Assembly: GCA_054601695.1 (NCBI GenBank)
Contig: BAAHQB010000039.1
Coordinates: 248,001 to 312,000 of the forward strand
From: Amorphochlora amoebiformis
Lineage: Eukaryota > Cercozoa > Chlorarachniophyceae
Length of the DNA stretch: 64,000 nucleotides
Reading direction: 5' to 3'
Position numbers and translations under genes: made by a program. Within the stretch, counting starts at the first letter, position 1. Each line of letters begins with the position of its first letter. The notes below the pieces were generated by a model, which was given only the letters and a program-made list of their open reading frames with translations, was not told where the DNA came from and made no database searches. Below, piece after piece: positions 31,268-46,566 of the stretch.

Positions 31268-32387
31268 CACATTCAACCTCTCCCTCCTCTCTCTTACTCA
31301 TTCTGCTCTCTCGTCCTCTTTTCTTCCACCTCTCTCTTGATGCAATCTATCTATGCATCTCTCGATGCAAACCTTCAACGATGATCGCGCCCGGCCACCC
31401 AATTTTACTCAACCCTCCAAGCTCATTCTCCTCCTATAAATGTTTATGAAGATATATGTATGCATGTAATAATTCAATGTCGTGCATGCAGCAATTCCAT
31501 GCTGTGTAGTATTTTTACAATTACACTTATGTCAACGTAATACATAAGTGTACCGCTAGATTCTTAACAGTCGTACGTTTCGACTGAGCGATTATATGAT
31601 GGGAGTAGATCACCCGTCTCCCCAGAATCACACGCTCATTCTTCGATGATTTAGACTTTATTTCCTCAAATGAACGTGACACAGCCTCAGTAAAGTTCCT
31701 GAGTTAGTCACAAGGGCTATGTACAAAGCTAAAAATCGAAGAGCAAGGTTTGAGTACGATATGTGGATTGCGGGCGGCGGACGAATGTTTTCGGCAAGCC
31801 ATTCGACCCAGGAGTATAGGATTGGAGATCCCTGTTCTTCGTCAAATATTTGGAGAAGTTTTTTGTGTGCGCGCTTTGATTCGACCTCAGAAAGCCAGTC
31901 GGCATATAGTGAAAACCTGAGGGTTGTGAATATATGTCATTTGTGCAGAACTTGTCTTAGGTGCCCATTATATACCCTGGGGCTCGCAGAGAAGGATAGT
32001 GGTCATGAAACTCTACAGTGAGATTGAGTGCTCCACGGCCCTCCACATCGTTCTGAATGAGTATCTTGACCTTCCCGTCGCCCAAGGCCAAAACATTCTC
32101 GTCACCGTAAATGGATTTCAGAGCCTCGACTTCGTCCTCAGCGGCTTGATGGTTCTCATCCTATGAAAGGTCGGAGTCAGCTCGGTCGAGGATCCAACTT
32201 TTTCGTGTGATTCATAATCTTCATTCACCATCTCGCGGTCTTTAATGGTCGCTGTGTCTGGCTTCCCTGTCCCATGGGCGCTATCAAACCGAAAATTATC
32301 CCGCCCAAGCACAACATTAGAATTTCTTTTTACACCAGCCGCTCCAGTCCGACCAGGGGGAATTTCCTTCTTTCTCCATCGCGGCAT
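27825..32387 (-). CDS. RWD-domain protein fused to an RWDD2-like DUF1115 region and an IMPACT/UPF0029 domain
   Basis: Exons (high to low): 32387-32199, 32160-31976, 31916-31725, 31698-31554, about 30975-30950, 30871-30783, 30625-30552, 30011-29914, 29053-28818, 28046-27825. All phases agree except around the small exon near 30960. Start [13 protein letters not shown] at 32387. RWD domain: [44 protein letters not shown]1115 as in RWDD2: [54 protein letters not shown] domain at the C-terminus: [68 protein letters not shown], ending GSKKKK. Known: IMPACT/Yih1 pairs RWD and this C-terminal domain and restrains GCN2 by competing for GCN1. The DUF1115 insertion makes the order unusual, so a GCN1/GCN2 link is inference. 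It diverges from the TPM-protein gene. Confidence 0.9.
29722..29762 (-). repeat. Copy of an RWD-IMPACT exon 3' edge in the downstream intron
   Basis: The sequence TTCTTATGAATATCGGAAGAC resembles the 3' part of the exon at 30011-29914 (TTCTTTATGAATGTCAGGAAG, plus-strand view), including the donor side. It shows the exon-edge pattern in a third gene. Confidence 0.65.
31181..31263. repeat. Uninterrupted (AT)n microsatellite
   Basis: About 80 nt of pure AT dinucleotide in the intron before the DUF1115 exons. A pyrimidine-rich stretch follows to about 31440 in which no exon was recognised. Confidence 0.95.
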
Positions 32388-32584
32388 GGGGGATCACGTC
32401 TTCGGCGCCATTGATGGCTGAACACGTGTTCGACAGATATCTTCGTGTATCGGTCGGATATCTGCTAAAAATACCCCATATCGAATACCGGCATTATACG
32501 ACAGTAACGGACGTACCGTACCATGGATGTCACGTTTGGTGACGCCTCTTGTACAAAAGGCGCCCTCACGCATAACCACACCAG
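32388..32584. promoter_or_regulatory. Divergent promoter with CACGTG (RWD-IMPACT / TPM protein)
   Basis: There are 197 bp between the two start codons. The perfect palindrome AACACGTGTT lies at 32421-32430 and contains the G-box core CACGTG (32423-32428). No TATA element is obvious. Confidence 0.55.
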
Positions 32585-33549
32585 ATGGCTCCCATGATTC
32601 GTCGTCGTCGACAGCTCACAGGAGCGGCCTCGGTCGTCCCGATGATGCTCATAGCTCTTCTCGTTGTAGCCTATCTCGCCGTGAGCTCTTCCAGGACAAA
32701 TGACCTCCAAACTGCCCCCGTGCTTGCGAACCGTCGCATGGGAGGAATCAACGGTGATTTTTTGGCATGAGAGCGCCACGGCTCATTCCTCTTGCACTCT
32801 GCTTATCCATTGATGCTCTCCTCAGCTGCCGCTCGACGCGTTGGGGTACATGCTGCTGCTTATAAGACTCCCGGGAAGGGAACTTGGATGGACCATATTG
32901 GGAAAGGCGCGGCGACTCTCGGCCTGGTTGGGGCTATGACCTTTGGAACGCCTCTTCCCTCGATGGCTGGCGAGTAAGCGATAGCTTATGGCGCTCTTGC
33001 ACATATTTCTCTGACTATGATGTCAACACACACAGGTTTGACGTTTTGGACGCCGCCAAGCCGACGAACGGGTACATTCTGGACGACAGTCCTGTTCTGC
33101 AAAAGGGTTCTGAGAAGAAGATGAACGAGGAGCTTACCCTCATGGAGATCAACAACGGATATAAACTGAACATCGTCACAGTTCGCAAGCTCGAAGACTC
33201 CCCCGACGCCGATACGGTGAACTTGATATACACATGCACTTTGATATCTTCGTCGTCATGTTTATCTCTCACGTTCCTCTTCCCTGTCGCGCAGCTGGCA
33301 TCGAAAATGCTCGACAAGTGGGGAGGTTCTAATAAGGATCGCAGCGGTGTGCTAGTTCTGGTAAGCCCCCCCATACCTGATAGTGGGATATAGAATGATA
33401 TGAATGTCTAAGCTTACTGATCCTTCTCAGGTGGGCAAAAACAACGAGGTCGGTCTTGTGGGTGGCGAAAAATTTATGAATGCCCTTGGAGAGGTGTACA
33501 AGCATGCACGAATATGTATATGTAATATATATACAAATATGTATATAAA

Positions 33550-33595
<46 letters not shown>

Positions 33596-33623
33596 GTATA
33601 TTTGTATATATTGTATATGTATG

Positions 33624-33667
<44 letters not shown>

Positions 33668-33729
33668 TATATGAAACATATATTTATATGTAATATATAT
33701 ACACGTGGATATGTGTATATCTAATAATA

Positions 33730-33772
<43 letters not shown>

Positions 33773-33801
33773 ATATTTATATACACGTGTATAAACATAT
33801 A

Positions 33802-33870
<69 letters not shown>

Positions 33871-33939
33871 CGTATATATATATACATATGTACATATGTG
33901 TGTATATATATTTTACATGTATATGTATATATGTGTATA

Positions 33940-33972
<33 letters not shown>

Positions 33973-33998
33973 TATCTACATATATTATATACATATAT

Positions 33999-34030
<32 letters not shown>

Positions 34031-34915
34031 TTCAGGACAAGGCTGCATCGGTGACACAAGAAACCATAAGCTACTTCTCCAGTGAGGGCAAGCCCAACTT
34101 TGGTGTCACCGAGGGTGTGAAGCGCATCACAGGTGAATGATATACCTACTGGACGATGTATTATGCACAGTTTCATCATGTATTGCCTATTCTTACGCTC
34201 AGCATAAGTCACAGTTCTATCATATATTTCCTATTCTTACGCTCAGCATAATTGCCCGTAACCCTGATACATGTTCAATTAGCGATTCTCAACGGTGATG
34301 CCGACCCTGGACCGCCATCTATCAAGTATGAAAACAACATGTACATCGCCAGTTTTCAGTGGTTTTCCAGTATCAGCAGGGTTTGGCAGCTCTCTTGATC
34401 CTATTCAAAAACTAGTCACAATATAATAATTTTTTCATAAATATACATATATCTGCATATTTCATATGTTCAATCTTATATTTAAACATGTTATATAATA
34501 CGTATCGTATTCTTCTATATTTTTCTATACCAAGAATTATACGTTCACATAATTTATATCATATATGCACACTAAACATCTCATGAAGAACTCATCTAAT
34601 TCGGCCTAAACTCAGGGAGTACAGGCGCGAGCGCACTTACAAGACCAAGGAGGAAGTGGATAAATCCAAGGGGGTACTAGACTGACTAAAATGTAAATTT
34701 TGTGGAGCTGACTGCTTATATCCTTGCAGGCATCTGTTGAGGTTGTCGGCGCACTTCTACTGATTGCGTTTGTGGTGCCCATGCTCCAGTAATGTTTTGT
34801 CTTTTCTTGCTTTGAAATCTATATCCTAGTATGGACGTCTTATTTACTTATGGATGTATAGATTATGTAAATTTATTTATATACTATATACATTTTATAT
34901 AAATATATACATATG

Positions 34916-34962
<47 letters not shown>

Positions 34963-35080
34963 TATGTGTACTATATTTACATATACTTTCATACTCTTGT
35001 TTATTGATGCATAATTCATACTTGAAAATTCAATATTTGGCAAAAATATATTTGCATTATGTACTATTTATAATGTGTGC

Positions 35081-35122
<42 letters not shown>

Positions 35123-35227
35123 TATATATGTATATTACGCACGCGTGTAAGATATGTGTATGTGAGTATTTTCATATTATAAATATAGAATATTTATGTG
35201 TATCCTTCACATGTAAGTTTCTACATA

Positions 35228-35277
<50 letters not shown>

Positions 35278-35505
35278 ATATACATATATATATATATATA
35301 TTTACATGTATATTTATGAATAGAAATATATACACATACACATACCTACATTTAAATCCAGCATGTGTGTAATATACGTTGTTGTTTATAGTGTGTATGA
35401 AACATGATATTTGTAATATTAACATATATGAATATATATTTTATCTATAAACACAAATTTATTCGTATTCCGTGCAGGTATGCCGGTTACGTGCAGAAGG
35501 ACTAA
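32585..35505 (+). CDS. TLP18.3/Psb32-type TPM-domain thylakoid lumen protein
   Basis: Ten exons, all in phase: 32585-32753, 32826-32973, 33036-33216, 33295-33360, 33431-33493, 34036-34132, 34283-34325, 34616-34673, 34730-34788, 35478-35505; 912 nt, 303 aa. The presequence is tripartite: ER signal peptide ([23 protein letters not shown]), transit region ([19 protein letters not shown]), then a lumenal signal ([20 protein letters not shown]). The mature part follows TLP18.3: [69 protein letters not shown], then a C-terminal membrane helix [17 protein letters not shown]. Known for TLP18.3: it assists repair and dimer assembly of photosystem II, with reported acid phosphatase activity. The intron 33217-33294 is 78 nt and in frame, so retention would add 26 residues without a stop. 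Confidence 0.95.
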
Positions 35506-35897
35506 GCAAAGGAGAACCATGTCGGGCCATGGCGCGGCCGCATGCCTGGATCGAATCTGTTAAACTAATTAAATTGTAACGCTTCCATTCTCGAACTACA
35601 CTACTAATTTTCCAGGGATTTAGCTAAGCTAGTTCATGATATCTAGTAGATGATACTGATCACGGCATGGATGTCTAATTACTAGAGATACGCATATTAT
35701 ATCATTGCATGTGCTACGTAGCTATATAGAGAGTTGGATGAATAATTTCATAGATTTCTCAGAATTCAGTGGAGTTGAAGTTCCACCCCTTGTTGGTTGA
35801 TGATTCCATTGCAATGATAATCTAGATAATCTAGATAATCTAGATAATGTTCCTATAGACTCATAACTAGCTAGACTAGAGAAGTTAGCTCCAACGG
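35506..35897. other. Intergenic region between converging genes
   Basis: About 390 bp between the TPM-protein stop and the RING-protein stop. It is unique AT-rich sequence with three tandem TAGATAATC units at about 35821-35847. No coding exon was seen. Confidence 0.6.
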
Positions 35898-36129
35898 CTA
35901 CATCTTTCTTTTATTGCAGATCGGGCACTTGTCCAGCAATTTCCAGCAATCAGCACAACACGCTGCATGCTGTCATATGATGTAGTATAGATATCTATAT
36001 TCATGTCTGTGTGTACATATCTACATGCGTATGTTATGTGTACGAGTGTAAAATATATATGTATATGTATATTATGTATTGTATATATGTGTATATGTAT
36101 ATGTGTATATATTGTAAACATATAAAGGC

Positions 36130-36165
<36 letters not shown>

Positions 36166-36174
36166 CAATAAATA

Positions 36175-36207
<33 letters not shown>

Positions 36208-36556
36208 TAAATATATACAGAAATAAATATAATATATATTATATATATATATATTTGTAAATATATATATATATATGTATATTATATTATATATATATAT
36301 ATATATATATGTACATAATAATATATGCATATTTATATTTCATGTACCTAGTATATTTACGCATGAAATATGCAGTTGTATGCACATATGATTATATATA
36401 TATATATGTATTGCAAAATATATATATGTATGATATTGTTGTGCATAAATTTGTGAGAACATGTATGTCATGACATATTTATGTTAGCATAGATAAATAC
36501 ATACACACAAATATAAACATGCAATTATATATGTATATACATACATACATACATAC

Positions 36557-36637
<81 letters not shown>

Positions 36638-36705
36638 CATGCATATAAGTTTAAATATGTATACGTACATGTTGCACATATATATGTATATGTATGAATA
36701 TATAT

Positions 36706-36749
<44 letters not shown>

Positions 36750-37238
36750 CATAAATATCTATTTATTGTAAATATATAGATATACCAAGCATGCGAGATA
36801 CTGTTTGAAGTCATTCTCTTCAAGGCAAACGACGCACTCCTCAAACTACATAAACATATCACATATATATATATATACATACATACACACATATATATAT
36901 ATATATATATGTATATATTTGTATATATGTAAAACATGTATGATATATGTATATATAAATATATATGTATATATTGTATGTGAATTGTGTAAGTATTAAC
37001 AAATAAATATGTATGTATGTACATATGCATATATATTATGTGTGTATGTATGTATTATATATGTATATGTATATATATGTATATGTATGTGTATATATGT
37101 ATATGTATGTGTATGTGTATATATTAGATGCATTTTGTATTTTGTATTGCATATAAGGGTGTACACCGTAGGTCATATTACGCATTTATGTATATACATA
37201 TGTACATATATACATATATATACATATATATATATACA

Positions 37239-37269
<31 letters not shown>

Positions 37270-37933
37270 TATATAAAATAAATACGCATATACTAATATA
37301 CATATATATATATATATATATATTCATACACACATGTACATATATGTATGGGTTTATATATAATGTATATCTATATGCTCAATTGTATACACACATGATA
37401 TTAATGTAATAAGGTACAAATACATACATTTATATGTTTACGAAGTATACATATAAATACTATACATATACAATATATAAATAAATATATATATATATAT
37501 ATATATCATCATGATAACATATATATATATATATAAAGTTATGTGTACATGTATAAAATATTCATTCTAGCCCTTCCCTCGCCCTGTATACATACCGATG
37601 GTAATCAACTGTAAAAATGTATTCATAAAATTCATATATATATATATATATATATATAATTATATACATATAAATATATGCATCTATATATTTTCCTATC
37701 TTCACCACCCCATAGGAAGCATATACATACCAATATATACATATATATAATATATATATATAATATATATAATATAATATATAGATATATATATAGATAT
37801 GTAGCCCTGTTCTTCTCTTCTTCTGTCATTCCCCCTAACCTATACATGTAAATATATAAATACATATGTGCGTGTGTGTGGATTGAATATTTCATATGTG
37901 TATATGAATATATATATATATGTATGTATATGC

Positions 37934-37970
<37 letters not shown>

Positions 37971-38322
37971 TGTATGTATATGTATATATATTACCTTTGG
38001 AATTGAATTTTCGACCACATATATATTTACATATAGATCTGTGTGTGTATATATACGTGTGCAAATATGTAAATATATATAATTATGTTTTTCGAGGAAA
38101 AATATATGTATATATATATATATGTAATATTATATATATATATATATACATGAATATAAATGTATATATATATATATATATGTGTGTATGTACGTACATA
38201 TATATTATTAGGTAAACAGTGCCTTTTGGAGCTGAATTTTCGAGGAATTCGATTCGGCGGGTCCATTTTCCGATGCTTCGGATTTAATAGAAACCTAAGA
38301 ATATACAATTTATATATATACA

Positions 38323-38364
<42 letters not shown>

Positions 38365-38383
38365 TATATGTATATGGATTTCG

Positions 38384-38429
<46 letters not shown>

Positions 38430-38476
38430 ATAACTATATGTATATCTGTTAATGTGTATGAATATGTACGATGTAG

Positions 38477-38515
<39 letters not shown>

Positions 38516-38631
38516 TATATATATATACATATATATAGAATATATTGTATACATACGTTGCAAATATCCAATATATATATATATATAATATGTGTGTATA
38601 TATATATGTATATATAGTATGTATATATATA

Positions 38632-38667
<36 letters not shown>

Positions 38668-38878
38668 TACATACATGCATACATATGTATGTGCGGGCCC
38701 AAGCAAAATTGATTGCCATCGATAATTTATACAAATACAAATACAGATGTATACGAATATATATATATATATATATATATACATATCATATATATGCTAC
38801 ATATATATATATATATATATATGTATATAAGTGTGTGAATAACCTTTTCACCTTCAAAGCATTGGATCTCAACGCCTG

Positions 38879-38960
<82 letters not shown>

Positions 38961-39540
38961 ATGCATATAATTATTCTTATATGTATACAGGGTTAGGTTA
39001 GTTAGAAACAGAGTTAGAATTAGGGTTAGGGATATAAGGCTAGAAACCTTCTATCCCTAACTCTAGCCCTAATTCTAACCATAATCTGCTATCCCTAACC
39101 CTAATTCTAACCCTATTTCTAACCCTAAGCTTCTATCCCTAACCCTAGCCCTTATTCTAACCCTAACCTTATATCCCTAACCCTAATTCTAACTCTATTT
39201 CTAACCCTAACCTTCTGTCCCTAACCCTAGCCCTTATTCTAACCCCAACCTTATATCCCTAGCCCTAATTCTAACCCTATTTCTAACCCTAACCTTCTAT
39301 CCCCTAACCTTCTATCCGTAACCCTAGCCCTTATTCTAACCCTAACCTTATATCCCTAACCCTAATTCTAACTCTATTTCTAACCCTAACCTTCTATCCC
39401 TAACCCTAGCCCTTATTCTAACCCCAACCTTACATCCCTAACCCTAATTCTAACCCTATTTCTAACCCTAACCTTCTAGCCCTACATACACACATATATA
39501 CATATACATACATACACATACATATGTATACATATATACG

Positions 39541-39595
<55 letters not shown>

Positions 39596-40449
39596 ATATA
39601 TATATATGTATATATATACACTAATTCTAGCCCTAATTCTAACCCTAACCTAACCCTAATTCTAACCCTTTTTCTAACCCTAACCTTCTATCCCTAACCC
39701 TAGCCCTTATTCTAACCCCAACCTTATATGGTTAGAAATAGGGATAGAATTGAGAGTTAGGGATACATGGTTAGGGTTAGAATTAGTTAGGGTTAGGGAT
39801 AGAAGGTTAGGGTTAGAATGCGGGTTAGAATTAGGGTTAGGAATAGAAGGTTAGGGTTAGAATTAGGGCTAGGGTTAGGGTTAGGGATAGAAGGTTCGGG
39901 TAAGAAAGAGGGTTAGAATTAGGATTAGGGATATAAGGTTAGAGTTAGAATTAGGGTTAGGGTTAGGATAGAAGGTTAGGGTTAGAAAGAGGGTTAGAAT
40001 TAGGGTTAGGAGTAGAAGCTTAGGGTTACAATTAGGGTTAGATTAGGGTTAGGGTTAGATAGAAGATTATGATTAGAATGAAGATTAGGAATAGAAGGTT
40101 AGGGTTAGAATTAGGGTTAGATTATTCAGCATGTCTTTAGTCCGAGGACCATTGACTCCTCCACAGTGTGGGGCTATAGTGCTGCTTGGGATCACAGGGT
40201 TAGGGTTAGGATTATTCGCCATGTCTTTGCCCCAGAGACATTGAGTCCGGGGCTGTTATACTGGAGCACCTCAGCAGACTTCGTGGTTAGATTAGGGTTA
40301 GGGTTAGGGTTAGGGTTAGGGTTAGGGTTAGGGTTAGGGATAAGTTTACGTCCTTCCGAGTTTCGAGAGTAGGATAGATCACGGAGCTCTAGGGTACTTA
40401 AAATTGCTTCGTTGTCGCTCCTAGGTTTATGTATGGTCATATATGTATG

Positions 40450-40485
<36 letters not shown>

Positions 40486-40567
40486 AAATATATATATACT
40501 GTAGGGTACTCAAAATTGCTTCGCTGTCGCTCCTAGATTTATGTATGGTCATATATGTATGTATGCA

Positions 40568-40623
<56 letters not shown>

Positions 40624-40688
40624 GGTACTTAAAATTGCTTCGTTGTCACTCCTAGATTTATGTATGGTCATATATGTATGTATGTCTG

Positions 40689-40725
<37 letters not shown>

Positions 40726-40892
40726 GTACATATATATATATACTGTAGGGTACTTAAAATTGCTTCGTTGTCGCTCCTAGATTATGTATGGTCATATATG
40801 TATGTTTGTATATATATATACATATATATATATATATACTGTAGGGTACTTAAAATTGCTTCGTTGTCGCTCCTAGATTTATGTATGGTCAA

Positions 40893-40925
<33 letters not shown>

Positions 40926-41198
40926 CAATATATATATATATATGTGATAGAACAAAGTTCTTAGAAAGAAAATGGATTTAATGTATGTACATGCTGTACA
41001 AATCCTACCATAGAGTAGACATTCCCTCTTACCTCTCTTCTCTCTCTCTCTACTCTTTCGCTCTCTCTCTCTCTCTCTCTCTTTCGCTCTCTTTCTCTCT
41101 CCCTCTCTCTCTCTCTCTGCTAGATTGAACAAAGTTGTAAGAAAGATAGTGGATTTATATTTATACATACTATTCACATCCTGCCATACAGAGGAGAA

Positions 41199-41266
<68 letters not shown>

Positions 41267-41293
41267 GTAGTACATAGTTATAAGAGAGTAAGG

Positions 41294-41328
<35 letters not shown>

Positions 41329-42136
41329 GGTATATATCCTACCATATAGAGTAGTCTTTCCATCCCAATGCCTTGAATTGAGGCATCAAGTGGGGATCTA
41401 ATATATTACGAACCTGCATATTATATATGTGTATATATATATATATATAATATAAATATATGGATATATTATACATGTATATGTGTATATGAGTCTGTGT
41501 ATATGTACATTTCACGCGCTCTCTCTCTCTCTAATCTAATCGAATACATATATATATATATATATATATGTATATATGTTAAAACAAATTTATATATATA
41601 TATATATATTATATATACATATTATATGTATATCTCTGTTATTACTATTATAAATATAAATATACATATATATATATGTATATATGTATAAATTATATAT
41701 ATATAATTTTTCGTAAATACACATAGATATTATATATCTATACATATATATATATATATATAATATTCATATATAGATTATATATATGTGTGTATACATA
41801 TATATATATATATATGTATGTATATATGTATATATATATATATTATATATTCATAAATACATATATTTAGATATTATATATCTAAATATAAATATATATA
41901 AATTTCATATATAGAATACTCATTTAGATGTACACTCAAACACAAAAACTGTAAACTGTGTTCACAGACATGTATACCTACCCACAAGTATATATCTATG
42001 TACACGACATGTACATTTGTGTTACGATACATATATAATATATATATATATATATATAGATGTTGAAGAAAGCTATGTATATACATATGAATACATACAT
42101 ACATATATATACACATTAATATTTACACATGTATAC

Positions 42137-42182
<46 letters not shown>

Positions 42183-42287
42183 ATATTATAATATATAAAT
42201 ATATATATATAACCTTAGTAGTCTCGGGCAAGCGAAGTTGCTTGAGCTCTACTTTCTTCTCCTCGCTTCCTTTCGACTCGAAAAGAC

Positions 42288-42318
<31 letters not shown>

Positions 42319-42470
42319 TAATGTATATATATGATTTTATATATATATATATATTTTTTTTATCTATATCAATAGTAATACTAATAACTAAATCAACACA
42401 CATTATAATATGCATACGTTGTACAGCTTGATTATAAACTTCCATTCAGCGTCGCCCTTGTCCGCAGACT

Positions 42471-42511
<41 letters not shown>

Positions 42512-42608
42512 GCATATGCTTATATGTATATGTATATATCTAAATATAAATCCATATATATATTTATACGTATTTATTATATGCACATATACGTATATAC
42601 ATATATGC

Positions 42609-42642
<34 letters not shown>

Positions 42643-42792
42643 CATATATGTGTACGTGTTTGTGTACAGATACATATGTATTACAATGTATGTATATGTA
42701 GATATTGTAGAATGTGTATACATATCATGTATTTGCATGTAAATATATATAGGGATATGATTATTACATATGTATAGAGATACTACATCTAC

Positions 42793-42840
<48 letters not shown>

Positions 42841-42933
42841 TATATATATACGTACATATATTTTTAAATATATATATATATATATATGTAAAATTTCGGA
42901 TAAGCTCTTCAGCTTCCTGTAACGTAATATTAT

Positions 42934-42967
<34 letters not shown>

Positions 42968-43003
42968 TATAGACGTATATAATATATATATATATGTGTA
43001 TTT

Positions 43004-43041
<38 letters not shown>

Positions 43042-43130
43042 CACGTATATAATATATATATATGTGTATATATACATATTTATATATATATATATATATA
43101 TAAAATACGTATTCATAAATTAAATATATT

Positions 43131-43175
<45 letters not shown>

Positions 43176-43373
43176 TGTATTATATATACATACATAAAAA
43201 TATATATACACACCTAACCCTAACTCTAACTCTATCTCTTAACCCTAACCCTAACTCTAACCCTAACCGTAACCCTATCTCAAACTCCAACCGTAACCCT
43301 AACCCTAACCAAACCCAAACTGAAGCTCTAGCTGCAATCCTAGCCCTAAACCTAATCCTAACTCTATCTTTAG

Positions 43374-43409
<36 letters not shown>

Positions 43410-43608
43410 TTATATTATACACACACATATATATATACATATATATTTATATGCCTATACACAATAAATAAATAAATATATATATATATGTATATACAGA
43501 TATATATGTGTATATATATTAATATATGTAGTAATATGATTAGCCCCAAACATGTATATGTGGTGACCAGGAGGTGGAATATGCATGTACGTATACATGT
43601 ACACACAC

Positions 43609-43642
<34 letters not shown>

Positions 43643-43698
43643 ATATATGTACATATTCCACCTCCTGGTCACCACATATGCATGTTAAGGGTTAATCG

Positions 43699-43745
<47 letters not shown>

Positions 43746-43829
43746 CATACATATTTATTTATTGTGTATAGGCATATAAATATATATGTATATTTGTGTG
43801 TGTATATGTCAATATATTTTGGTATATGT

Positions 43830-43898
<69 letters not shown>

Positions 43899-44126
43899 CT
43901 ATATACATATATATATATATTTACTATATACATATATATATATATGCGTGTGTGTGTGTGTGTGTGTACATACATATATCCATATGTATACCTACATATA
44001 TATATATATATATATATAACTATACATATAATATAATATATATATATATATGTGTTGTGTAATTTGTAATACATTTTTGTATGTGTGATATTATGTTTTA
44101 AAACGCACATATAATATACATACATA

Positions 44127-44158
<32 letters not shown>

Positions 44159-44268
44159 AATATGTGTGTGTTCAGCCTTTTCTATCTCCTCTAACTAATT
44201 GAGATTATATATATGTTCAGCATTTTCTATCTCCTCTAACTAATTGAGATTTAGGGCTACCCATAAAA

Positions 44269-44315
<47 letters not shown>

Positions 44316-44534
44316 CATATATATATGTGTGTATAATATTGAACCTTTTCTGTCTCATCTAACAGATTGAGATATATATATATATATAATATATATATAT
44401 ATACATATATATATATTGTATACATATATATATATGTGTATAATATTGAACCTTTTCTGTCTCATCTAACAGATTGAGATTAAGGGTTACCCAGGCCGGT
44501 ACAGACTTCGCCTGGAGACGTATATATGTATATG

Positions 44535-44566
<32 letters not shown>

Positions 44567-44685
44567 ATATATATAATATATATATACTCACACACATATT
44601 ATACATAATGTATATATATATATAAAATATGTATTATTCATATTTATATATAGTATATATATATATATAATATTATATAATATAT

Positions 44686-44730
<45 letters not shown>

Positions 44731-45261
44731 TGTGTGTGTGTACATACATATATCCATATGTATACCTACATATATATATATATATATATAACTATACATA
44801 TAATATAAATATATATATATATGTGTGTGTGCTTGCGTGTAATTTGTAATACATTTTTTATGTGTGATATTATGTTTTACAATGCACATGTGTATACCCA
44901 GATGAAATACACAAAATAGTACATATTGCGTAAATGTTTTAGCACATAAGTATACATAAAATTGTATGAATAATACACCTATTCATATCTACCTATATAT
45001 CATGATATATATAATATATATATTATATAATAAATATAATATATGAGTACAAATGTACACGTTTGTACATATGTTAATACTTACCTGGATCTCGAACGAG
45101 TGGGACTTCTTTTCATCTTTAGAGATACCTAGTATTTTATATATTTATATATATATATATGTGTGTATATACATACATATATATATATATATTAATATAT
45201 TCATATATATATATATATATATATCTAAATGCATTTATATATGTAATATTATGTATTTATG

Positions 45262-45297
<36 letters not shown>

Positions 45298-45591
45298 TAA
45301 GTGTACATAATATATATATATACATAAATATATATCTGTATTATATTAAAATATACTTGCCAGTATGTTTCTATACATACCCACCAACGTGAACCTGTAC
45401 GATGGTATGATTTGTATGCTATATGCCTATATATATATATATGTGTGTGTATATATATATATATATAGTATATATTTATATATATGATATATATATATAT
45501 ATATACATGTATGTATATGTGAATGTATGTATATATTAGATATATATGTATCTTATACATATATATATACATATTAAAAAAAATATATATT

Positions 45592-45677
<86 letters not shown>

Positions 45678-45793
45678 ATGTATATATGTATACATATTGT
45701 ATATGTAATATACAGGTATACATTTTTACATATGAATACATGCATGCAACATTACATATACATATATATATATGTATATATATTTATATATAT

Positions 45794-45826
<33 letters not shown>

Positions 45827-45890
45827 GTATATAATATATATATATAATATATATATATGTATATATATAATATATACATATATATATATA

Positions 45891-45924
<34 letters not shown>

Positions 45925-46027
45925 ACATACACACATAATACACACATAAAGACATGTAATATTTATAAATATACATGCATATACTTACAAGCAATATGTG
46001 CATAATGTTTATGTGTGTGTATATAAC

Positions 46028-46073
<46 letters not shown>

Positions 46074-46374
46074 ATTATGTATACAATATATATATGCATT
46101 ATATATATATATATATATATATGTTTGAAAGCATGCATATTTATATAACATGTACCCTTTCCGGTGGCGTATATATCCGACAGCATTAATAGGGCTGCAT
46201 AATCCAACCCTGATATATAAAAGTATATACACATATACTATATATATATATATTATATTATATTACATATATATATATATATATATATGAATATGTATAA
46301 ATATATGTATATATACATATACACATGTAATATGATACATATTACTTTAGATTTTCATATGTGCATGTAAATAT

Positions 46375-46407
<33 letters not shown>

Positions 46408-46456
46408 GATATTTATATATACTATATTATATACATATGTACACAAACATAGATAG

Positions 46457-46495
<39 letters not shown>

Positions 46496-46525
46496 ATGAA
46501 AACGTACATATGAATATGTATATGA

Positions 46526-46566
<41 letters not shown>

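Noticed and set aside
39000-40345. A chromosome end
   Set aside because: The telomere-like repeats are degenerate, switch orientation and are flanked on both sides by exons of the same gene; they are interstitial.
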